Counted from the stretch's first letter, positions 1-8,635 are shown. The stretch is DNA of 64,000 nt from Campylobacterota bacterium (GCA_020633995.1 JACKCO010000004.1:372001-436000); one strand, 5' to 3'. Numbers and translations are program-made. Notes: generated by a model from the sequence alone, not told the origin.

Positions 1-29
1 ACCTGCTGCAAAAAAACACAAAAAGTTTT

Positions 30-629
30 ATGCAGCCGCTTATTGACATTGTCATTGATGAGTTTGGGCACGAGCCATATCTTATTTTGATTGCATGCTT
101 GTTGAGCTTGCGAGCAAAAGACAGTACCACCGTACATGTATGTCGTGAGCTTTTTGCTCGGGTAAAAACGCCACAGCAGCTGTTGAAGTTGCCGGTTAGT
201 GAGCTTGAGCGCATCATTTTTAAAACGGGGTTTTACAAAAATAAGGCAAAAGTGTTGCGTGGTGTAAGCAATGTGTTGCTTGAGCAGTATGGTGGTAAAG
301 TGCCCGATAAGTATGATGAGCTGATCAGCATTGATGGTGTTGGGCCTAAAACTGCCAACTTGGTGCTTGGCATGGCGTTTGGCAAGCCGGCTATTTGCGT
401 TGACACGCACGTGCACCGTATTTCAAATCGGCTAGGGCTGATTAAGACAAAGACGGTTGAGCAGACAGAGCAGCAGCTTAAAAAGGTGTTACCACAAAAA
501 TATTGGACGGTGTGGAATCATTTGCTGGTTATGTGGGGACAAAATGTGTGCGTGCCGATTTCCCCTAAGTGTAGCGAGTGTGTGTTGAAACCACATTGTA
601 AAAGAATTGGGGTCATTAAAAGTCGATAA
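30..629 (+). CDS. nth: Endonuclease III (base-excision repair DNA glycosylase/AP lyase)
   Basis: Removes oxidised pyrimidines from DNA and nicks the resulting abasic site. The helix-hairpin-helix GVGPKTAN lies at residues 103-110 with the catalytic lysine at 107, and the catalytic aspartate is Asp125 in VDTHVHR. A C-x6-C-x2-C-x5-C iron-sulphur motif uses Cys174, 181, 184 and 190. All key residues are present. The ATG at 30 has no Shine-Dalgarno sequence, and the frame stays open to the left edge of the window. Compared with E. coli Nth the N-terminus is about ten residues short, so the true start probably lies upstream and this copy is slightly truncated by the window. It converges on the leftward gene ending at 640. 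Confidence 0.93.
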   Translation: MQPLIDIVIDEFGHEPYLILIACLLSLRAKDSTTVHVCRELFARVKTPQQLLKLPVSELERIIFKTGFYKNKAKVLRGVSNVLLEQYGGKVPDKYDELISIDGVGPKTANLVLGMAFGKPAICVDTHVHRISNRLGLIKTKTVEQTEQQLKKVLPQKYWTVWNHLLVMWGQNVCVPISPKCSECVLKPHCKRIGVIKSR

Positions 630-639
630 AAAAGGCGTG

Positions 640-1113
640 CTATTGTTTAGTATAGCTGAAAAGTTGGGTGATTATTTTGTTAATTTCTTTGGATTCTTCA
701 ACGATATCTTTGCGTATGGTTGAAACAAAATGTGAGCCCGAATGTATGAAGTTGGCTGCTGGATGTGCTTGGCGAATGGCCTGTAGTGTTTTTAAGCCGA
801 AGTAGATATTGAGGGGCCACCAAAATGCAAATTGGCATGTTCTAATCAAACGTGATTTTTGAGTTTTGAAGAAACTTGGCATTAAGGTTTTAGCCTTAGT
901 TACTGCTGGGGCTGTCCGTGGATACAGGCGTGTAATTTTTTGAAGTGCTTCCGGGATAAAAGATTTCACTTTCATTGTCCAACAAAAAGCCCAGAGAAGG
1001 CTAAACTTAACCGCTCGCTCGTGTTCTTCGTGGTTGATTTGTTTTGGCGATTGCATGTTTGCGGTTTGCGCCAAGCACGCAATCAAAAGTGCCAAGGTGA
1101 TACGTTTTTTCAT
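640..1113 (-). CDS. Small exported protein, paralogue of the upstream neighbour
   Basis: 157 residues, no known family recognised. The N-terminus MKKRITLALLIACLAQT is a signal peptide. Two moderately hydrophobic stretches follow (residues about 37-53 and 95-110). The start has a strong ribosome site, GGAGG six bases before the ATG. It lines up by eye with the gene at 1141-1668: both have a signal peptide, a charged turn, a first hydrophobic helix, then a second one ending in Y-F-x(4)-T-x(2)-A-x(2)-Q-A-H, and a tail containing T-I-R-(D/K)-(L/I). The two therefore look like an old tandem duplication transcribed leftwards together, 27 bases apart. Function unknown; a periplasmic or outer-envelope role is inferred from the signal peptide only. 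Confidence 0.7.
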   Translation of the reverse strand: MKKRITLALLIACLAQTANMQSPKQINHEEHERAVKFSLLWAFCWTMKVKSFIPEALQKITRLYPRTAPAVTKAKTLMPSFFKTQKSRLIRTCQFAFWWPLNIYFGLKTLQAIRQAHPAANFIHSGSHFVSTIRKDIVEESKEINKIITQLFSYTKQ

Positions 1114-1140
1114 AGTAAGCCTCCATGCCGGGGTGCGTGG

Positions 1141-1668
1141 TTAACCTTTTTTTGCACCTACTCGTTCTTTAATCCACTTACAAGTGTCAGCGCCTGTGTT
1201 GTACGTTTTTGTCCAGAAGTCGGCTATACTTGACAAGGTGCTGCGTGAAAGTGTTGCCATGTTGTCTGTTTCGATTGCTAGGTCGCGTATAGTTCTTTTT
1301 GTAAAGTTTATTGGTGGTTCATAAAATGGCGAGTTGTTGTTTTTTTTATGAGCCTGTTGCATCGCTCCCCATGTGCTTGCTGTAAAATAAGCAAGAAATG
1401 GCATTGTCATGGCTAGGCATGCGAAGTGATACGCTTTTCTTTTTAAGCCGTTTTCGTTTTTAAGTGGTTTTGAAAAAAACGCTTTGGTACTACGATAAAA
1501 GCTCAAGCTAGTTAAGAAAGAAAAGATAGCAAATTTTTGTGCAGCTTGATGTGCAGTTTCTTTCCTTTCCGTGCGAACATTTTCACCCTCATCAGAGGAA
1601 AACCAGCCAGCATGAGTTTGGTTGGTAGCAGCGACAAGCATGAGTGAGAGTAGAATATATTTTTTCAT
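1141..1668 (-). CDS. Small exported protein, paralogue of the downstream neighbour
   Basis: 175 residues with a clear signal peptide (MKKYILLSLMLVAATNQTHA, cleavage likely before GWFSSDE). The mature part has two hydrophobic helices (about 48-65 and 82-102) and an amphipathic tail ending in a basic segment. No family recognised. It shares its layout and several aligned residues, including Q-A-H after the second helix, with the gene at 640-1113, so the pair looks like diverged tandem duplicates. The ribosome site is GGAGG six bases before the ATG. The 85 bases between this gene and the mutS stop codon contain an inverted repeat, TACTAT-N6-ATAGTA, at 1725-1742 that recurs near 29.8 kb. Confidence 0.7.
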   Translation of the reverse strand: MKKYILLSLMLVAATNQTHAGWFSSDEGENVRTERKETAHQAAQKFAIFSFLTSLSFYRSTKAFFSKPLKNENGLKRKAYHFACLAMTMPFLAYFTASTWGAMQQAHKKNNNSPFYEPPINFTKRTIRDLAIETDNMATLSRSTLSSIADFWTKTYNTGADTCKWIKERVGAKKG

Positions 1669-1724
1669 GATACCTCCATTTTGAAAAACTATATAAATGT
1701 TATTTGTAATTTAGTATTACATGG

Positions 1725-1742
1725 TACTATTTTCACATAGTA
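1725..1742. repeat. Inverted repeat TACTAT-N6-ATAGTA, operator-like
   Basis: Perfect 6-bp arms (1725-1730 and 1737-1742) around a 6-base spacer, between mutS and the exported-protein pair. The same arms and spacer length occur at 29842-29859, where the match extends to 7 bp. The shared pattern suggests a protein-binding site. No cognate regulator can be named. Confidence 0.35.
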
Positions 1743-1753
1743 TCTTATTTTTG

Positions 1754-4366
1754 TCAAATGCTCTGCTGGAGCTGCTTTTTGAGTTTCCATAGTTGATCGA
1801 AAGCCTGTTTGGGGCTTAATTCATCTAAATCAAGTGATTGCAGGGACTCAAGAGCAGGGTGATATGTTTGATTGGTGCTACTGGCAGGTGTTATTTGTGT
1901 CTTTGATGCGTCTTGGCTTGCCAGGGAGGAGGTATTGAGCAGGTGTAGAACTTCGTGTGCTCGAGCAATGACTGCATCGGGCAAATGGGCAAGTTTTGCA
2001 ACATCGAGTCCAAAGCTGCCCCTGGCAATACCGGGAATGATGGTGTGCAAAAAATTAAGGTGTTGGCCCTGTTTGTGACACGCCATGTGGTAGTTGGCGA
2101 TGTGCGGCTTATGTTGTGCCAATGTGGTCAGCTCATGGTAGTGGGTAGCAAATAGGCAGCGGGCATTAATGGTGTCGGCGATATACTCTAAAATGGCCTG
2201 AGCCAGGGCAATACCGTCAAAGGTGCTGGTGCCCCGTCCAACTTCGTCAAGGATGATGAGGCTGCTTTGCGTTGCATTGGCACAGATAAGCGCTGTTTCT
2301 TCCATTTCAACCATGAAAGTACTTTTGCCATCGGCAACGTTGTCTGATGCGCCGATTCGAGTAAAGACTTGGTCGACAATGCCCAAGCTAGCTGCCTGAG
2401 CAGGTACAAAGCTGCCGCATTGTGCCATTATGCTGATCAGGGCGACCTGGCGCAGGTAGGTTGACTTACCACCCATATTTGGGCCGGTGATTACCCATAC
2501 CGACTGGTCATCGTCCAGGGCTGTGTCGTTGGGAACAAAGCGAATGGGCTGTGTTCGTTCAACAACTGGATGTCGGCCCTGTGTGATGGAAAAACGATGT
2601 GCATCATTAAATGTTGGTTGGGTGTAGTGTTGGTCATGGGCAACTGCTGCAAAGCTGTAAAGTGCGTCGCATTGTGCAACTGCTTGCGCGAGCGTGCGCA
2701 GCGAGTTGAGGTATGTGGCGACATCTTTTTTGATTCGTTCAAAGGTAGCCTTTTGTGCTTGATCAATATCTGCATTGGCGCTCAAAATGGCTTGCTCAAG
2801 ATTTTTAAGTGGCTCGTTGATGAAGCGTTTTCTGCCAGAAAGGCTCTGTTGATGAAGGTAGTGAATGGGAACTTTATCAAGATGTGTGTTGGTCACCTCA
2901 ATGTAATAGCCGGTAACTTGGTTGTAGCCAATTTTAAGGCTACCAATGCCTGTTTTACTGCGCTCATGCGCTTCGAGGCGAGCAATTGACTGTTGACTGT
3001 TTTCAATCAGGTTTCTGAGTTGATCAATACGTTGGTCAAAACCTGGTTTGATGATGTAAGGTTGGCTGGGGTCATCGTTCAGACTTGCATCAAGCAGTTG
3101 AACTAGCGGGGTAAAGTCACACATGCTTTTGTGCATGGTATGGGCTATATCCCCCGTGAGGTTGTCATGCAAAAACTGCTTGAGCTGTGGGATATGGGTG
3201 AGTGAGGTTTTGAGCGTGGTATAATCGTGCAGCGTTGCAGAGCAAAGTGCGATGCGGCCAATGATGCGTTCAATGTCGGCAATTGAACTGAGCTGATCAG
3301 CAAGTAGTTGGAGCAATGTTGGTCGTGCGTGAAGTTGTTTGACAACTTCGTGGCGTGCGGTGATGGCATCTTTTTGTACCAGTGGCTTGGTTAGCCATTT
3401 TTTGATGGTACGCGATCCCATCGGAGTTTTTGCCTGGTCCAGGACAAAGAGAAGGGTGTTTTTTCTGCTTCCATCGTTATTGTTTTTAACCAGTTCGAGG
3501 TGTTTTTGTGTGGTGCTATCAAGGAGTAAGTAGTCGTCTGGTTGGTAAAATTGTATTGTTTTGAATTGTGTGAGTGACGGCGCGTTATTTTTTTGTAGGT
3601 AGCGATGCAAGAGTGCCAGGCTGCTGCAAACTATGGGCTGCTGGTTAATTTGTTCATGTACGCTTTGTTTGAATTGTTGCTGGAGCCAGTTTTTAGTTTC
3701 GTACTCTTGTTCGTCCACATGAATAGGCTCGATATTAAGACCTGGATGATCTATGATACTGGTACAGTATCCCATTTTTTTTAGCTGTGTGAGCAAGTTT
3801 GAGTTTTGTGCCGTGGCCGGGAGTACAATTTCGTCTGGGAAAAAACGGGTGAGCTCAGATTCGAGCAACCGTTGTTGACTCGTGGGAATGACGGTTGCAA
3901 AGATTTGTGCAGTGAGTAGCTCTGAAAAAACCATACCCAGGTTTTCGCGTGTTGGAAACAGTGTCAGCAGATAGGATGCTGATTTTTCATCAAGCATAAG
4001 GCCGTCAGTCAGCGTTCCGGGGGTAAGCACTCGGGTGACGCCGCGCTCAACCACGGTGCCTGGTTGGGGCTTTGAGAGTTGTTCGCATAATGCTACCTTA
4101 AAACCGCCTTTGATGAGCTTGATCAGATAGTGATTGAGGGCATGAACCGGAATGCCACAGAGTGGAATATCTTCACCCTTATTTTTACCACGCTTGGTTA
4201 GCGCGATTGCAAGAAATGATGAGGCGAGTTTGGCATCGTCAAAGAACAGCTCGAAAAAATCACCAACTTGAAAAAAGAGCAGCGTGTCTTGGTATTGGGC
4301 CTTAATATCGAAATATTGCTGCATGAGTGGGGTTGGTTTATCATGTATATTTTTTTTCATCATCAT
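1754..4366 (-). CDS. mutS: DNA mismatch repair protein MutS
   Basis: Mismatch-recognition ATPase, 870 residues, full length for the MutS1 family. The N-terminal domain carries the F-x-E mismatch wedge in GDFFELFF. The C-terminal ATPase has Walker A GPNMGGKST at about residues 628-636, the ST signature around ASDNVADGKSTF, Walker B leading into DEVGRGTSTFDG at about 707, and the H-loop in FATHYHEL. A helix-turn-helix segment and a Ser/Thr/Gln-rich linker follow, then a short C-terminal helix that resembles the dimerisation tail. It reads leftwards, divergent from cmk, with a plausible promoter (TTGTCT, 16-bp spacer, TAGACT) at 4419-4446. Three ATG codons stand in tandem at the start; I kept the first. 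Confidence 0.97.
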   Translation of the reverse strand: MMMKKNIHDKPTPLMQQYFDIKAQYQDTLLFFQVGDFFELFFDDAKLASSFLAIALTKRGKNKGEDIPLCGIPVHALNHYLIKLIKGGFKVALCEQLSKPQPGTVVERGVTRVLTPGTLTDGLMLDEKSASYLLTLFPTRENLGMVFSELLTAQIFATVIPTSQQRLLESELTRFFPDEIVLPATAQNSNLLTQLKKMGYCTSIIDHPGLNIEPIHVDEQEYETKNWLQQQFKQSVHEQINQQPIVCSSLALLHRYLQKNNAPSLTQFKTIQFYQPDDYLLLDSTTQKHLELVKNNNDGSRKNTLLFVLDQAKTPMGSRTIKKWLTKPLVQKDAITARHEVVKQLHARPTLLQLLADQLSSIADIERIIGRIALCSATLHDYTTLKTSLTHIPQLKQFLHDNLTGDIAHTMHKSMCDFTPLVQLLDASLNDDPSQPYIIKPGFDQRIDQLRNLIENSQQSIARLEAHERSKTGIGSLKIGYNQVTGYYIEVTNTHLDKVPIHYLHQQSLSGRKRFINEPLKNLEQAILSANADIDQAQKATFERIKKDVATYLNSLRTLAQAVAQCDALYSFAAVAHDQHYTQPTFNDAHRFSITQGRHPVVERTQPIRFVPNDTALDDDQSVWVITGPNMGGKSTYLRQVALISIMAQCGSFVPAQAASLGIVDQVFTRIGASDNVADGKSTFMVEMEETALICANATQSSLIILDEVGRGTSTFDGIALAQAILEYIADTINARCLFATHYHELTTLAQHKPHIANYHMACHKQGQHLNFLHTIIPGIARGSFGLDVAKLAHLPDAVIARAHEVLHLLNTSSLASQDASKTQITPASSTNQTYHPALESLQSLDLDELSPKQAFDQLWKLKKQLQQSI

Positions 4367-4418
4367 AGTTGCGTACTCGTCTAAATAACAGTAAACTCAT
4401 TTGCCTTTCTTGTATGAA

Positions 4419-4446
4419 AGTCTATTCTAAAGGGGGAGAAAGACAA
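4419..4446 (-). promoter_or_regulatory. Candidate mutS promoter
   Basis: On the minus strand TTGTCT (4446-4441), a 16-bp spacer, then TAGACT (4424-4419). The boxes are 4/6 and 4/6 to the sigma70 consensus. It sits about 50 bases ahead of the mutS start in the mutS/cmk divergent gap. Confidence 0.35.
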
Positions 4447-4510
4447 GGTGTGGATGATTTTTGATATGCTTTTTAAGACTTTATTCTCAAAAGAATAAAA
4501 AGGTATAAAC

Positions 4511-5194
4511 ATGATTATAACGATTGATGGTCCCGCTGGAAGTGGAAAAAGCTCCGTTGCCCGAGCACTTGCTAAAAAATTGGGGTATTACCATCTGAGC
4601 ACTGGGCTTTTATATCGGACACTTGCTTATATCTTGATCTTGCAAAAAGGCACCATCTGTTGTCAAAAGTTTTTGCGCAAGCCAGAGCTTATCAATGAAA
4701 AAGATTTAGACTTTGTCTCTGAAATAACATACAAGTATGATGATCAAGGAATTCATATTTTGTTTCAGGACCGGGATATCACACATCGCATTCGTGATGT
4801 GTCACTTGAAAACCTTGTTTCATACTTGAGTACGTTTAAATTCGTTAGGCAAAAGCTTCTTGACTTTCAACGTTCCCTTGCGGACCATTATAACTTAGTA
4901 GCTGATGGCCGCGATTGTGGAACAGTTGTTTTTCCCGATGCTGATGTTAAGTTTTTTTTAACCGCTGATTTTGATACGCGTCTAGATCGTGTTTGTTCTG
5001 ACAGCAACCGTAAGTCGATTCACATGGAGCGAGAGCAGGTTGCTCAAGATTTAAAAGAGCGTGATCAGCGTGATAGCACGCGTGACGAGTCCCCGCTCAA
5101 AATTCCTGACGGTGCAATTGTTATTGACAATACTAATCTCAATCAAGAAGAGACCGTTGGCCGCTTCTTGACTGAGATTGAAAAACATCAGTAA
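4511..5194 (+). CDS. cmk: Cytidylate kinase
   Basis: Phosphorylates CMP and dCMP to the diphosphates in pyrimidine salvage. 227 residues, the usual length. The P-loop GPAGSGKSS is at residues 7-15, followed by LGYYHLSTGLLYR, which corresponds to the D-T-G-A-M-Y-R CMP-binding motif with local substitutions. DGRDCGTVVFPDADVKFFL and the lid-region RDQRDSTRDESPL are textbook features of the family. AAGG lies seven bases before the ATG. It is divergent from mutS, and its stop codon lies two bases from the stop of the convergent PhoH-family gene, so no separate terminator fits between them. Confidence 0.95.
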   Translation: MIITIDGPAGSGKSSVARALAKKLGYYHLSTGLLYRTLAYILILQKGTICCQKFLRKPELINEKDLDFVSEITYKYDDQGIHILFQDRDITHRIRDVSLENLVSYLSTFKFVRQKLLDFQRSLADHYNLVADGRDCGTVVFPDADVKFFLTADFDTRLDRVCSDSNRKSIHMEREQVAQDLKERDQRDSTRDESPLKIPDGAIVIDNTNLNQEETVGRFLTEIEKHQ

Positions 5195-5196
5195 GT

Positions 5197-6729
5197 TTAT
5201 AACACATCGATGGCTAGTTTAGCCAGTTCCGAACGTTCGCTAATTTCTAGAAAGACCGTGCCAAAGATTGAGTGTTCTTTGAATTTTTCAGTGGTGACGG
5301 TCAGGCCGTTGCTTGTAAAATCAAGGTACGGAGAGTCAATTTGGTAGGGGTCGCCGGCCAAAATAACTTTAGTTCCTTCGCCTGCACGGCTTACAATGGT
5401 TTTTACCTCGTGTGGTGTTAAGTTTTGTACCTCGTCGATGAATAAAAATTGAAAAGGGATTGAGCGTCCACGCATGTAGGTAATGGCCTCAAGGCTGAGG
5501 ATTCCTTTTTGTTGAAGCTGTTGAACACGGCTTGCCTGGTCTTGATGAAAGGTACGGTGTCCGTTGTGCTGTTTATGTTTTTTGTCTCCCTTTTTCTTGT
5601 CCCTCTCCCGGTTGTCAAAAGCGTCTTCATCTTTTGAAAACTGGCTATAAATAAACTCGAGGTTGTCATGAATGGGCTGCATCCAGTAGTGGAGCTTTTC
5701 TTGCAGATCACCGGGCAAATAACCAATATCAGAACCGAGTGCAACAACGGGGCGCGTTACCAAAAGGCGTCGGTACACTCGTTCATGGGCAACTTTAAAA
5801 AGACCGGCCAGGAGTGCGAGAAATGTTTTGCCTGTTCCAGCTGGGCCAAGTAAAGTAAGGAGTTGTACATCATCATCAAGCAGCAGATCAAGCGCCATGG
5901 TTTGTTGGATATTTTTAGGGCCGAATGAGTTCATGATCATGCTTGGATGTATTTCTCTAAATGTGCTGCCACCCATAAATCTGAATAAGCGGTAATTTTC
6001 TGGGTTATTTTCGCTTTCGCAGATAATGAATTGATTTGCGTAGAGTTCCCGATCACTCACGAATGGGGCTAGACGTTTTCCCGTCAGGGTTTTAAGCTCC
6101 ATAGCTGGAACTTGAATGCTAAACCAGCCTTTATAGAATTGATCGTAGTTTACCTTGCCCTTTGCATAGTCTTCCGCCTCCAGGCCCAATGCGTCCGCTT
6201 TGACCCGGGCGTTAATATCTTTACTTACTAACGTGACCTGTTTTCCTTGTTGCGTGAGGTCATGCACGGTTTGTATGATGATGTTATCTTTAATGTCACA
6301 AACAATATCTTCGCCGGTTACGGTACAGGCTCGTGGGTTTGGAAATACTTTGAGTAGCGATGTGCCTGCTGTGTCTGATAATGGGATTCCTTCACTTAAG
6401 CTTCCTTGAAATCGTAAGTTGTCGAGTGTTCTAATGGCAGCGCGCGCATTGCGTCCGCGCTCTCCAGTGTCAGATTTAAATGTATCGAGCTCTTCAAGTA
6501 CAATGAAAGGAATGCCAACAACGACATCTTTGAACGCATAGATTGCACGCTCATCGTGAATAAGTACATTAGTATCAAGAATAAAAATACGGTTGTATCG
6601 TATTGATCCTGTAGCGTCTTCGGGTGGTGATGATGGAGGGGGGGGAGATGGTTGCTTAGGTGGATGCTGCTCTGACTGTAGTACGTCGTTTGTTGTTGCC
6701 TCTTTTTTCTCTTGATCGTTGAGCATCAT
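5197..6729 (-). CDS. PIN-domain/PhoH-family ATPase (YlaK-like)
   Basis: 510 residues. A PIN-type nuclease domain begins at FILDTNVLIHD (Asp52) with E79/E80 and continues to about residue 190. A PhoH ATPase domain follows, with Walker A GPAGTGKT at 295-302 and Walker B FLFIDEVQ at 429-435, then LAGDPYQID. This matches the PIN-PhoH (PhoH2/YlaK) class, which links RNA cleavage to helicase-like ATPase activity; the physiological substrate is not established. Two lineage oddities are a proline-rich N-terminal tail (about residues 22-37) and a Lys/His-rich insertion (about 366-398) inside the ATPase domain. AAAGGAG lies five bases before the ATG. Confidence 0.9.
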   Translation of the reverse strand: MMLNDQEKKEATTNDVLQSEQHPPKQPSPPPPSSPPEDATGSIRYNRIFILDTNVLIHDERAIYAFKDVVVGIPFIVLEELDTFKSDTGERGRNARAAIRTLDNLRFQGSLSEGIPLSDTAGTSLLKVFPNPRACTVTGEDIVCDIKDNIIIQTVHDLTQQGKQVTLVSKDINARVKADALGLEAEDYAKGKVNYDQFYKGWFSIQVPAMELKTLTGKRLAPFVSDRELYANQFIICESENNPENYRLFRFMGGSTFREIHPSMIMNSFGPKNIQQTMALDLLLDDDVQLLTLLGPAGTGKTFLALLAGLFKVAHERVYRRLLVTRPVVALGSDIGYLPGDLQEKLHYWMQPIHDNLEFIYSQFSKDEDAFDNRERDKKKGDKKHKQHNGHRTFHQDQASRVQQLQQKGILSLEAITYMRGRSIPFQFLFIDEVQNLTPHEVKTIVSRAGEGTKVILAGDPYQIDSPYLDFTSNGLTVTTEKFKEHSIFGTVFLEISERSELAKLAIDVL

Positions 6730-6954
6730 GGCGCTCCTTTGCCGTTGGACTAAACTTCTGTCTTGCGCGTGCCCCCCGGACTGCCTGTAAGCTTATCACC
6801 CAGTTATTACAAGATTCAAGCTTTGTGGCAAATTACTATTGAGCTTGTAAGGTAGGACGTTCTTTATTGTTTTTTCATGGTTGTGTTTTAAATCTTTTGG
6901 TGAATTCATATTGTATTTTTATCGCGGCAAAAAATGTGCTTTATTTAAAATATA

Positions 6955-6983
6955 TTTACTTAAAAAATTTTCTTGTTTATAAT
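6955..6983 (+). promoter_or_regulatory. Promoter of the candidate small RNA
   Basis: TTTACT at 6955-6960, a 17-bp spacer, then a perfect TATAAT at 6978-6983. Transcription would start near 6990, about 260 bases before the next gene and ahead of a strong terminator. Confidence 0.5.
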
Positions 6984-6989
6984 TAATTT

Positions 6990-7098
6990 ATGTTCTTGGA
7001 GGTAAGTAGTATTCATTCGTATACTTTGTCGCGCACCATGCACGTGTGACAAAGGTACACAAAGGCGTAGCTAACGGTTGTTAGATACGCCTTTTTTT
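6990..7098 (+). ncRNA. Candidate small RNA of about 108 nt (or a terminated leader)
   Basis: A promoter (6955-6983) and an intrinsic terminator (7061-7098) enclose about 108 nt without a convincing ORF. After a 5' segment carrying GGAGGTAAGTAG, a hairpin forms between 7022-7034 and 7044-7057 (13 pairs including two G-U pairs, one bulge, nine-base loop). The terminator hairpin follows directly. This layout (single-stranded 5' end, stem-loop, terminator) is typical of a trans-acting small RNA. I recognise no 6S, SRP, tmRNA or RNase P signature. The alternative is a premature-termination leader for the phosphatase gene 155 bases downstream. Confidence 0.45.
7061..7098 (+). terminator. Strong intrinsic terminator
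   Basis: Arms AAAGGCGTA (7061-7069) and TACGCCTTT (7086-7094), then one G-A mismatch and an inner CTAAC/GTTAG stem with loop GGTT, then a run of seven T at 7092-7098. No protein gene precedes it on this strand, so it must end a non-coding transcript or a leader. Confidence 0.8.
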
Positions 7099-7252
7099 GT
7101 TTGCAGACAACACTTATTTTTTTAGTGCATAATTAAAATAACGTAGCGATGGAGGTTTTGTGTTGCCGTCCATTTGACAGAGGTAGGCAAACCTTTTAGG
7201 ATGATCAGCACTCAACGCAAAAAAACAAAGACATGTTAAAAGGGCTAAAATT

Positions 7253-8635
7253 ATGAATCAAGGCGTAGTGTGGACGGGAAACAGGCAGGAGTTGCAAGTG
7301 TGGTGTCAGCAGTATGCTCAGGCAGTTACACCAGATGTCTTTGTAAAAAAGCTTACGCAATTTGTGTGTGCTGCAACAGATAATCTTAAGCAAGGTGCGT
7401 GGCATGAACAATGTAGGCCAGATGAAAATTTTTTAGATGCAAATGCTGTAGGTTATGATAATGCAGCGCATGATGTTGATCGTTTTAAGACTCCTTTCGC
7501 TCAAAAAATAATTGTTGGTGAGCATGCAAAGATTGCGGTTATTGCTGATGTGCACGGAGACCTGTATGCTCTGGGCAGCGTATTGACTGAATTAATCGAA
7601 GCTGGATATCTTGATCAGAGACTTAGAATTCTTACTAACGATTTTTATCTTGTTTTTTTGGGGGACTACGTTAATCGTGAAGCTGCCAGCATTCCCGTTA
7701 TGGCGCTCCTGTTTGATTTGTTTGTAACCAACCCAGGCAATGTTTTTTTATGTCGAGGAAACCACGAAGACGCGTATACGTGTACTCGGTTTCAGGCGCG
7801 TTTGCGTGAACAACAAAGCCAGGGAAAGTTTCAAGAGCATGTAACGCTGCTTGATCAGCTGCGTGATTTTATTCCCGATTATGTTTTTCCTCAACTGCTT
7901 CACTGGTTTGAATATTTACCCCATGCAGTCTTTGTTGGTAATCGAAATGGCAAGACTGATAAGGTTGAGTATCAATTATTTACTCATGGAGGGCTTGAAC
8001 TTGGTTGGAATCCACATGATTTTCTTGCTGATGAACAGAGTAACTTTCAGTTGCTGACAAAACTTGACCGTTTACATGGGATGCATGAGTTGGTTAGTGA
8101 GCAAAGTCGTAAGCACCTTGAACAGGAATGTCAGCAGTTATGGACCGAGCATGAGCGCTTTGATTTGATTGGCCAGCAGGGGGTAATTGATTTTTGTAAG
8201 CCTCAAAGTTTTTATTCGCTTCGGTTTGGCGGGTGTTGGAACGATTTTTTGACTGAACAGTTTGGGGCAGAGCTTGCGACTATTTCTTACCGTAGAAAAG
8301 TGCTCATTTGGGGCAAGGCTATGAGTTGGCGATGGTTTGAGCGCGCTTCAAGCCGGCGCGTTGCGGTTAGAGGTGTTATTCGTGGGCATCAACACCTTGA
8401 TGAACAACTTAGTCAGCTTAATGGTACCAACAATATGCGTGAGCGTATCGTTGTGGGCAAGGGTATGGTGCGGCAATGGGATGGTACGGTGTATACGCTT
8501 GCAACGGCGAGTCATATTGCTCATATGCATTCATTTGTACTTATATCTGCCGCGCATGGCTGGTCACTGCGCCATTATTTCAAAAAACCTGATAAGCCTG
8601 CGTGGTCATTTCACGTGAGGTCACTTTGGGATTAA
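7253..8635 (+). CDS. PPP-type metallophosphoesterase (Ser/Thr phosphatase-like)
   Basis: 460 residues. The metal-binding motifs of the PPP/calcineurin superfamily are in order: DVHGD at 99-103, GDYVNR at 137-142, RGNHED at 168-173, THGG with His245, and RGHQH at 377-381. These predict a two-metal phosphatase. The middle motif reads GDYVNR where classical protein phosphatases have GDYVDRG, a conservative Asp-to-Asn change at a structural position. About 95 residues precede the catalytic core, and there is no signal peptide, so it should act in the cytoplasm. AAAGGG lies eight bases before the ATG. Substrate unknown; a protein, a nucleotide or a diadenosine polyphosphate are all possible. It converges on pgk. 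Confidence 0.85.
   Translation: MNQGVVWTGNRQELQVWCQQYAQAVTPDVFVKKLTQFVCAATDNLKQGAWHEQCRPDENFLDANAVGYDNAAHDVDRFKTPFAQKIIVGEHAKIAVIADVHGDLYALGSVLTELIEAGYLDQRLRILTNDFYLVFLGDYVNREAASIPVMALLFDLFVTNPGNVFLCRGNHEDAYTCTRFQARLREQQSQGKFQEHVTLLDQLRDFIPDYVFPQLLHWFEYLPHAVFVGNRNGKTDKVEYQLFTHGGLELGWNPHDFLADEQSNFQLLTKLDRLHGMHELVSEQSRKHLEQECQQLWTEHERFDLIGQQGVIDFCKPQSFYSLRFGGCWNDFLTEQFGAELATISYRRKVLIWGKAMSWRWFERASSRRVAVRGVIRGHQHLDEQLSQLNGTNNMRERIVVGKGMVRQWDGTVYTLATASHIAHMHSFVLISAAHGWSLRHYFKKPDKPAWSFHVRSLWD

Larger units (their letters stand above)
6730..7252. other. 523-bp intergenic region with a candidate small RNA
   Basis: This gap lies between the divergent phoH-like gene and the phosphatase gene. Its left part is AT-rich with nothing I recognise. 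Its middle holds a rightward promoter, two stable hairpins and a terminator (separate entries). The right 155 bases are the likely leader of the phosphatase gene and include CATAAT at 7128-7133 as a possible -10 box. Confidence 0.6.
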
